Shown in pieces: positions 30,566 to 33,381 of a stretch of 33,381 nucleotides of DNA. The DNA comes from a virus, in the IMG/VR virus record IMGVR_UViG_3300017720_002462, positions 1-33,381 of that record; one strand, 5' to 3'. Made by a program: the position numbers and the translations under genes. Within the stretch, counting starts at the first letter, position 1, and the number at the start of each line of letters is the position of its first letter. The notes under the pieces are model-generated. The model saw only the letters and a program-made list of their open reading frames with translations, searched no databases and was not told the DNA's origin.

Positions 30566-30978
30566 TTTAATAAGGGTTTTATTTGTTTTTTTTCTAATCC
30601 TATACTCATCAATATACGAAGGACTTCGTCATTCCCCAAAAAATCTAAATATTCTTTTACTTCAGTTTTTGAACATTCCCAATAACTGCTTAAATGATTA
30701 AGTAACTCATCATTGTGTTTTTTAATATTAGACTTAATATATTTATTCCATTTATTATTTTTTGGAATATATTCTCTATAAATTGAGTATATTTCTTCTT
30801 TATTTTGAGGGTTTATTCTTTGTGCCTCATTAACTAAATCTAAATAGTCTACATTCATAGACATAAATCTATGAATCATATAACTATTCCAAAGTTCCCA
30901 GTCTTTATCTGAAAATGATGAAGGATTGGCTTTAATAGAATTAATCTGTTTTAACCAATCCCAAACATTTTTAATCAT
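30562..30978 (-). CDS. 62: Clamp-loader small subunit (gp62-like)
   Basis: A 138-aa helical protein that fits the gp62 family of marine T4-like phages: DWELWNSYMIHRFMSMNVDYL (26-46), IYREYIPKNNKWNKYIKS (66-83) and the C-terminal CSKTEVKEYLDFLG segment. It pairs with the gp44-like ATPase two genes upstream to load the sliding clamp. The T4 gp62 is larger (187 aa); shorter forms are known in marine phages. It overlaps its downstream neighbour by 4 nt. The call rests on family pattern and position. Confidence 0.7.
   Translation of the reverse strand: MIKNVWDWLKQINSIKANPSSFSDKDWELWNSYMIHRFMSMNVDYLDLVNEAQRINPQNKEEIYSIYREYIPKNNKWNKYIKSNIKKHNDELLNHLSSYWECSKTEVKEYLDFLGNDEVLRILMSIGLEKKQIKPLLK
30611..30640 (-). 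promoter_or_regulatory. Phage promoter site F (inside gp62-like gene)
   Basis: TTTGG (30636-30640), 15 nt, TTCGTATATT (30611-30620) on the minus strand, inside the last fifth of the gp62-like gene. It lacks the ATACCTGAA core. It is 45 nt upstream of the 74-aa gene. Exact spacing identical to sites A-D makes chance unlikely. Confidence 0.6.
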
Positions 30979-30979
30979 A

Positions 30980-31258
30980 TTATTTTTCAGATAAAACGCT
31001 TTCGTCTGCTAATTCCTCTCTTAATTCTGGTGGTAACCCATCAGCTAATATTTTGTCATTATAGGGATCTATAAAGACTGGAATTGGCATAATTGCATCA
31101 TTATCAGTACCAGCTACATACTTAGAAATTTTTCTAAGAATAACTGATGATTTCCAAATGTTTGTTCCCTTAGAGTTAATAACTCCTTTAGTAGCTTTTA
31201 AATCTACATTTACTTGGGGTTGTTGAGGTTGTTGACCTCCGGCGTTTCCTGCTTTCAT
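30980..31258 (-). CDS. Conserved-looking hypothetical protein between clamp-loader genes, 92 aa
   Basis: A 92-aa protein starting MKAGNAGGQQPQQPQVN. After a Gly/Gln-rich head come KGTNIWKSSVILRKISKYVAG (30-50) and a loop AIMPIPVFIDPYNDKILADGLPPELREEL. I recall proteins of this pattern between clamp-loader genes in marine phages, without known function. It is two bases downstream of gp44 and one base upstream of gp62. Confidence 0.7.
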   Translation of the reverse strand: MKAGNAGGQQPQQPQVNVDLKATKGVINSKGTNIWKSSVILRKISKYVAGTDNDAIMPIPVFIDPYNDKILADGLPPELREELADESVLSEK

Positions 31259-31260
31259 AT

Positions 31261-32175
31261 TTATTTATTATTGATTAAATTATTGATTAAACTCATTATA
31301 TTAATTTCCTTATCAATTCGGAAATTAGCTTTATATTGATGGTCATTAACTAACATAGCTACTGTACCTTCTTTACCAGGCATATATTTACTTGCGCTTT
31401 CATATAAAGATCTAAATAAATCTTCATAATCATCTGTATTAGCATTAGCAATTATTTGTCTAATATTTTTAAAATTTGGTTTTGATTTACCTAATTCATC
31501 TATTACTTCATATATGTATTTAGATGAAACTAAAAGTGATTTATCTAATTTAAGTTCATTATTAACTGTATTAGCTTGAATTGCATTAATGCATTTTCTT
31601 AAATCAGGATAAAACTGTAATACTATGGCACCTAAACTATCCATATCAAATACAATTTTTTCTAAATCCATAATCCAAGATAAATGATAAGCAACTTGCT
31701 TTTTATTTGGTGGAACTACTTTAAGTACTTGACATCTAGATTGTAGAGGATCTATAATTCTTTCTACATAATTACAAGTTAAAATAAATCTTGTAGTTCT
31801 AGAAAATGTTTCTATTATGTTTCGGAGCGATGCTTGCGCTTGAATCGTAAGAAAATCCGCCTCGTCCAAGATAACAACCTTGAGGGGCTTAAATGAAGCA
31901 ACCGATGCGAAACTAGAGACTTTATCCCTAATAGTTTCGATCCCACGCTCGTCAGAAGCGTTAATATAAATGTGATCACAATCTAAATTTTTAATTATTA
32001 ATTTTGCTAATGTAGTTTTACCTGTACCAGCTGGTCCATAAAATATAAAATTTTGAATATCATTATTATATAATTGGGATGCAATGGAGGATTTTAAACT
32101 CTCATTACCAACATAATCTTTTAATTTTACTGGTCTGTATTTTTCTACTAGTAAGCTATGATTAGTATTCTCCAT
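31261..32175 (-). CDS. 44: Clamp-loader large subunit ATPase (gp44-like)
   Basis: A 304-aa AAA+ ATPase of the clamp-loader family. Walker A is GPAGTGKT (47-54), Walker B VVILDEAD (100-107), INASDERG (71-78) and the arginine-finger SRC motif at 146-148 (PLQSRCQVLK). Together with the gp62-like protein it opens and closes the sliding clamp around primed DNA. T4 gp44 is 319 aa. It overlaps the upstream 88-aa gene by 14 nt. A 140-bp block in its middle (31821-31960, covering residues 72-119) has far higher G+C than the rest, though the encoded protein remains a normal family sequence. Confidence 0.92.
   Translation of the reverse strand: MENTNHSLLVEKYRPVKLKDYVGNESLKSSIASQLYNNDIQNFIFYGPAGTGKTTLAKLIIKNLDCDHIYINASDERGIETIRDKVSSFASVASFKPLKVVILDEADFLTIQAQASLRNIIETFSRTTRFILTCNYVERIIDPLQSRCQVLKVVPPNKKQVAYHLSWIMDLEKIVFDMDSLGAIVLQFYPDLRKCINAIQANTVNNELKLDKSLLVSSKYIYEVIDELGKSKPNFKNIRQIIANANTDDYEDLFRSLYESASKYMPGKEGTVAMLVNDHQYKANFRIDKEINIMSLINNLINNK
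31821..31960 (-). other. GC-rich, recoded tract inside the gp44-like gene
   Basis: By direct count, 67 of these 140 bases are G or C (48%), against 18 of 80 (23%) in 31741-31820 and 16 of 60 (27%) in 31981-32040. Codons such as CTC, GCG, TCG, CGA, CGT and AGG, rarely seen elsewhere here, cluster in it. The tract encodes residues 72-119 and includes Walker B. It may be an imported or co-converted segment; its origin is inference. Confidence 0.85.
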
Positions 32176-32428
32176 AAATCGAATATTGTTTAATTGGTTC
32201 AGCTTTTACTTCTTCTTCAGTTGTAGAAATAGCATATAACTCACTTTTAAGGGGAGCCAATCTATACTCCCCTTTAAAGCCAGTCTTTACCATATAAGCT
32301 TCTAAGGTATCAGTAAGCGTTTTATGGATAGCACCATCTGGTTCATTAGCGATTAATCTCCATTTATCACCAGGTGGTACTCTGCGAGCACTTAAAATAT
32401 TCTCTTCTATAACCTTCTTTTTTGCCAT
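32162..32428 (-). CDS. Hypothetical protein, 88 aa
   Basis: An 88-aa basic protein with MAKKKVIEENILSARRVPPG at its start and a small alpha/beta look (DKWRLIANEPDGAIHKTLTDTLEAYMV). No motif. It overlaps the gp44 start by 14 nt. A promoter box ends only 5 nt upstream of its ATG, so a leaderless or near-leaderless transcript would be expected. It contains a strong inverted repeat (32244-32279). Confidence 0.65.
   Translation of the reverse strand: MAKKKVIEENILSARRVPPGDKWRLIANEPDGAIHKTLTDTLEAYMVKTGFKGEYRLAPLKSELYAISTTEEEVKAEPIKQYSIYGEY
32244..32279 (-). repeat. Intragenic inverted repeat (hairpin)
   Basis: Arms of 13 bases (32244-32256 and 32267-32279) pair at 12 positions around a 10-base loop and include a GGGG/CCCC core, unusual in this AT-rich sequence. 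It lies within the 88-aa gene about 70 nt upstream of the gp44 start. There is no T run after it, so it is not a typical terminator. Confidence 0.65.
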
Positions 32429-32433
32429 ACTAT

Positions 32434-32463
32434 AATATACGAAATTATTTGTTAACCTCCAAA
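32434..32463 (-). promoter_or_regulatory. Phage promoter site D
   Basis: TTTGG (32459-32463), 15 nt, TTCGTATATT (32434-32443) on the minus strand. It overlaps the last codons and stop of groEL (TAA at 32452-32454) and sits 5 nt before the 88-aa gene's ATG. It shares the two boxes but not the ATACCTGAA core. Confidence 0.6.
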
Positions 32464-33381
32464 TCCTGGTTGAGGAACTGCATTATTTTCATGTCCTCTT
32501 TCTTTAAATTCATCGGAATCTTTATCTTCAATAATAGTACATTCAGTAAGTAATACTGTTCCAGCAACTGAAGATGCATTTTGTAATGCTAATCTGGTTA
32601 CTTTAGTAGGATCAATTATACCTGCTTCTTTATAATCTATTACTTTTCCTTCATCTATATGAATTCCTGCCCAATGATCATTACCTGAATCTACTAGTTT
32701 ATATTTACCTAGTAATTGTGCTTCAGTTGAATCATAACCAGCATTAAGTAATATTTGTTCAAATGGTTTTCCACATGCTTTATAAACAATTTTTGCACCT
32801 TCATTGTTTACATTTATATCTTCTCTTGCATAAAGTAAAGCAACTCCACCTCCTGGTAATATTCCTTCTTCAATAGCAGCTTTTGTTGCATGTAAAGCAT
32901 CATCAACCCTATCTTTTCTTTCATTCATTTCAGTTTCTGTAAATCCACCTACATGAATAATAGCGACACCACCTACAAATTTAGCTAATCTATTTTGTAA
33001 TTGTTCAGTTTCATATGGTGTTTTAGATTTTGTAACTTGAGCTTGTATTTCTTCAATACGCGATTCAATTGTTTCAATATCTCCTTTACCATCAACTATT
33101 GTAGTTTGTTCTTTTTCTATAGTAACTACTCTAGCTTCACCAAACCAATCCCAACTAAATTTATCGAGCTTCATTCCTTTTTCTTTACTGAATACTTGTC
33201 CTCCAGTAGTAATAGCAATGTCCTCTAGAATTAGTTTTCTTCTATCTCCAAAATCAGGAGCTTTTACAGCACAAACACTTAATGTACCTCTCATTTTATT
33301 AACAATAAGAGTAGCTAATGCTTCATTATCTATATCTTCAGCAATTATTAATAATGATTTACCTTGAGCACCTACTGCTTC
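32452..33381 (-). CDS. groEL: Phage-encoded chaperonin GroEL (3' part)
   Basis: About 309 residues of a GroEL-type chaperonin, open to the right window edge; the 29 codons before the internal Met at 33294 continue the same frame. Family blocks: VKAPDFGDRRK, IATTGG-like start of apical domain, LAKFVGGVAIIHVGG, KDRVDDALHATKAAIEEGILPGGGVAL (with the ATPase aspartate D of VDDALH and GGG nucleotide loop) and GIIDPTKVTRLALQNASSVAG. It ends GFGG rather than a long GGM tail. Phage GroELs are thought to help fold capsid or tail proteins. groES is not in the window. Downstream gene has its own promoter site D. Confidence 0.93.
   Translation of the reverse strand, partial: EAVGAQGKSLLIIAEDIDNEALATLIVNKMRGTLSVCAVKAPDFGDRRKLILEDIAITTGGQVFSKEKGMKLDKFSWDWFGEARVVTIEKEQTTIVDGKGDIETIESRIEEIQAQVTKSKTPYETEQLQNRLAKFVGGVAIIHVGGFTETEMNERKDRVDDALHATKAAIEEGILPGGGVALLYAREDINVNNEGAKIVYKACGKPFEQILLNAGYDSTEAQLLGKYKLVDSGNDHWAGIHIDEGKVIDYKEAGIIDPTKVTRLALQNASSVAGTVLLTECTIIEDKDSDEFKERGHENNAVPQPGFGG

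Noticed and set aside
1-33381. tRNA genes, CRISPR arrays, insertion sequences, att sites
   Set aside because: I saw no cloverleaf, no regularly spaced repeats and no transposase; nearly all space is taken by coding sequence.

Overview
The window looks like part of a tailed-phage genome (Caudoviricetes, T4-like replication type) infecting an AT-rich host, most likely a marine Bacteroidetes such as a flavobacterium. Every gene I accept lies on the minus strand, so transcription runs from right to left. Genes are packed with 1-23 nt overlaps or gaps of a few bases, many are under 100 codons, and there are no tRNAs, rRNAs, CRISPR arrays or insertion sequences. The phage assignment rests on the adjacent clamp-loader subunits (gp44-like and gp62-like), the packing, the many tiny ORFs and a secreted muralytic enzyme. 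The host assignment is inference. Start codons lack Shine-Dalgarno sequences and are preceded by A/T-rich leaders. The intergenic promoters match the Bacteroidetes TTTG / TAnnTTTG pattern. The partial GroEL has a Bacteroidetes-like RVDDALHAT segment.

Layout in transcription order. (1) 33.4-28.7 kb: groEL (3' part, runs off the right edge), an 88-aa unknown, clamp-loader large subunit, a 92-aa unknown, clamp-loader small subunit, a 74-aa unknown, a DUF1599/MazG-like protein, a Cas4-type PD-(D/E)XK nuclease and a small possible DNA-binding protein. (2) 28.7-15.5 kb: a glycan-synthesis island with two GT4 glycosyltransferases, several GT2/GT-A enzymes, a DegT-type aminotransferase, a glycosyltransferase-GNAT fusion, a sulfotransferase, a GT-B-like enzyme, a methyltransferase-glycosyltransferase fusion, an NAD-dependent epimerase and a short UDP-glucose/GDP-mannose dehydrogenase. 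(3) 15.5-11.0 kb: a DUF6445-like oxygenase, GIY-YIG and HNH endonuclease-like proteins, Zn-ribbon and SWIM proteins, a secreted lytic-transglycosylase-like enzyme and a PhyH-type oxygenase. (4) 11-7.3 kb: small unknowns, a membrane-anchored protein and a 330-aa acidic protein, closed by the only clear terminator. (5) 7.3-0 kb: a membrane-tethered nucleotidyltransferase, PC4-like and membrane proteins, then a second sugar-nucleotide cluster (cytidylyltransferase-like, RmlC, RmlB, GT2, mannose-6-phosphate-isomerase-like cupin), an Smr protein and two 2OG-Fe(II) oxygenases.

Five near-identical 30-nt sites (TTTGG, 15 nt, TTCGTATATT) occur only on the coding strand, just upstream of genes or in the 3' end of the preceding gene, and look like the promoters dividing this array. 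Three of them share a further conserved core between the boxes. Together the two sugar clusters could build and modify (sulfate, acetylate, methylate, aminate) a glycan for phage particles, phage DNA or the infected cell surface. The target cannot be read from the sequence.

The most striking local anomaly is a 140-bp block of about 48% G+C inside the otherwise about 25% G+C clamp-loader gene, with sharp edges and an intact, conserved protein sequence.
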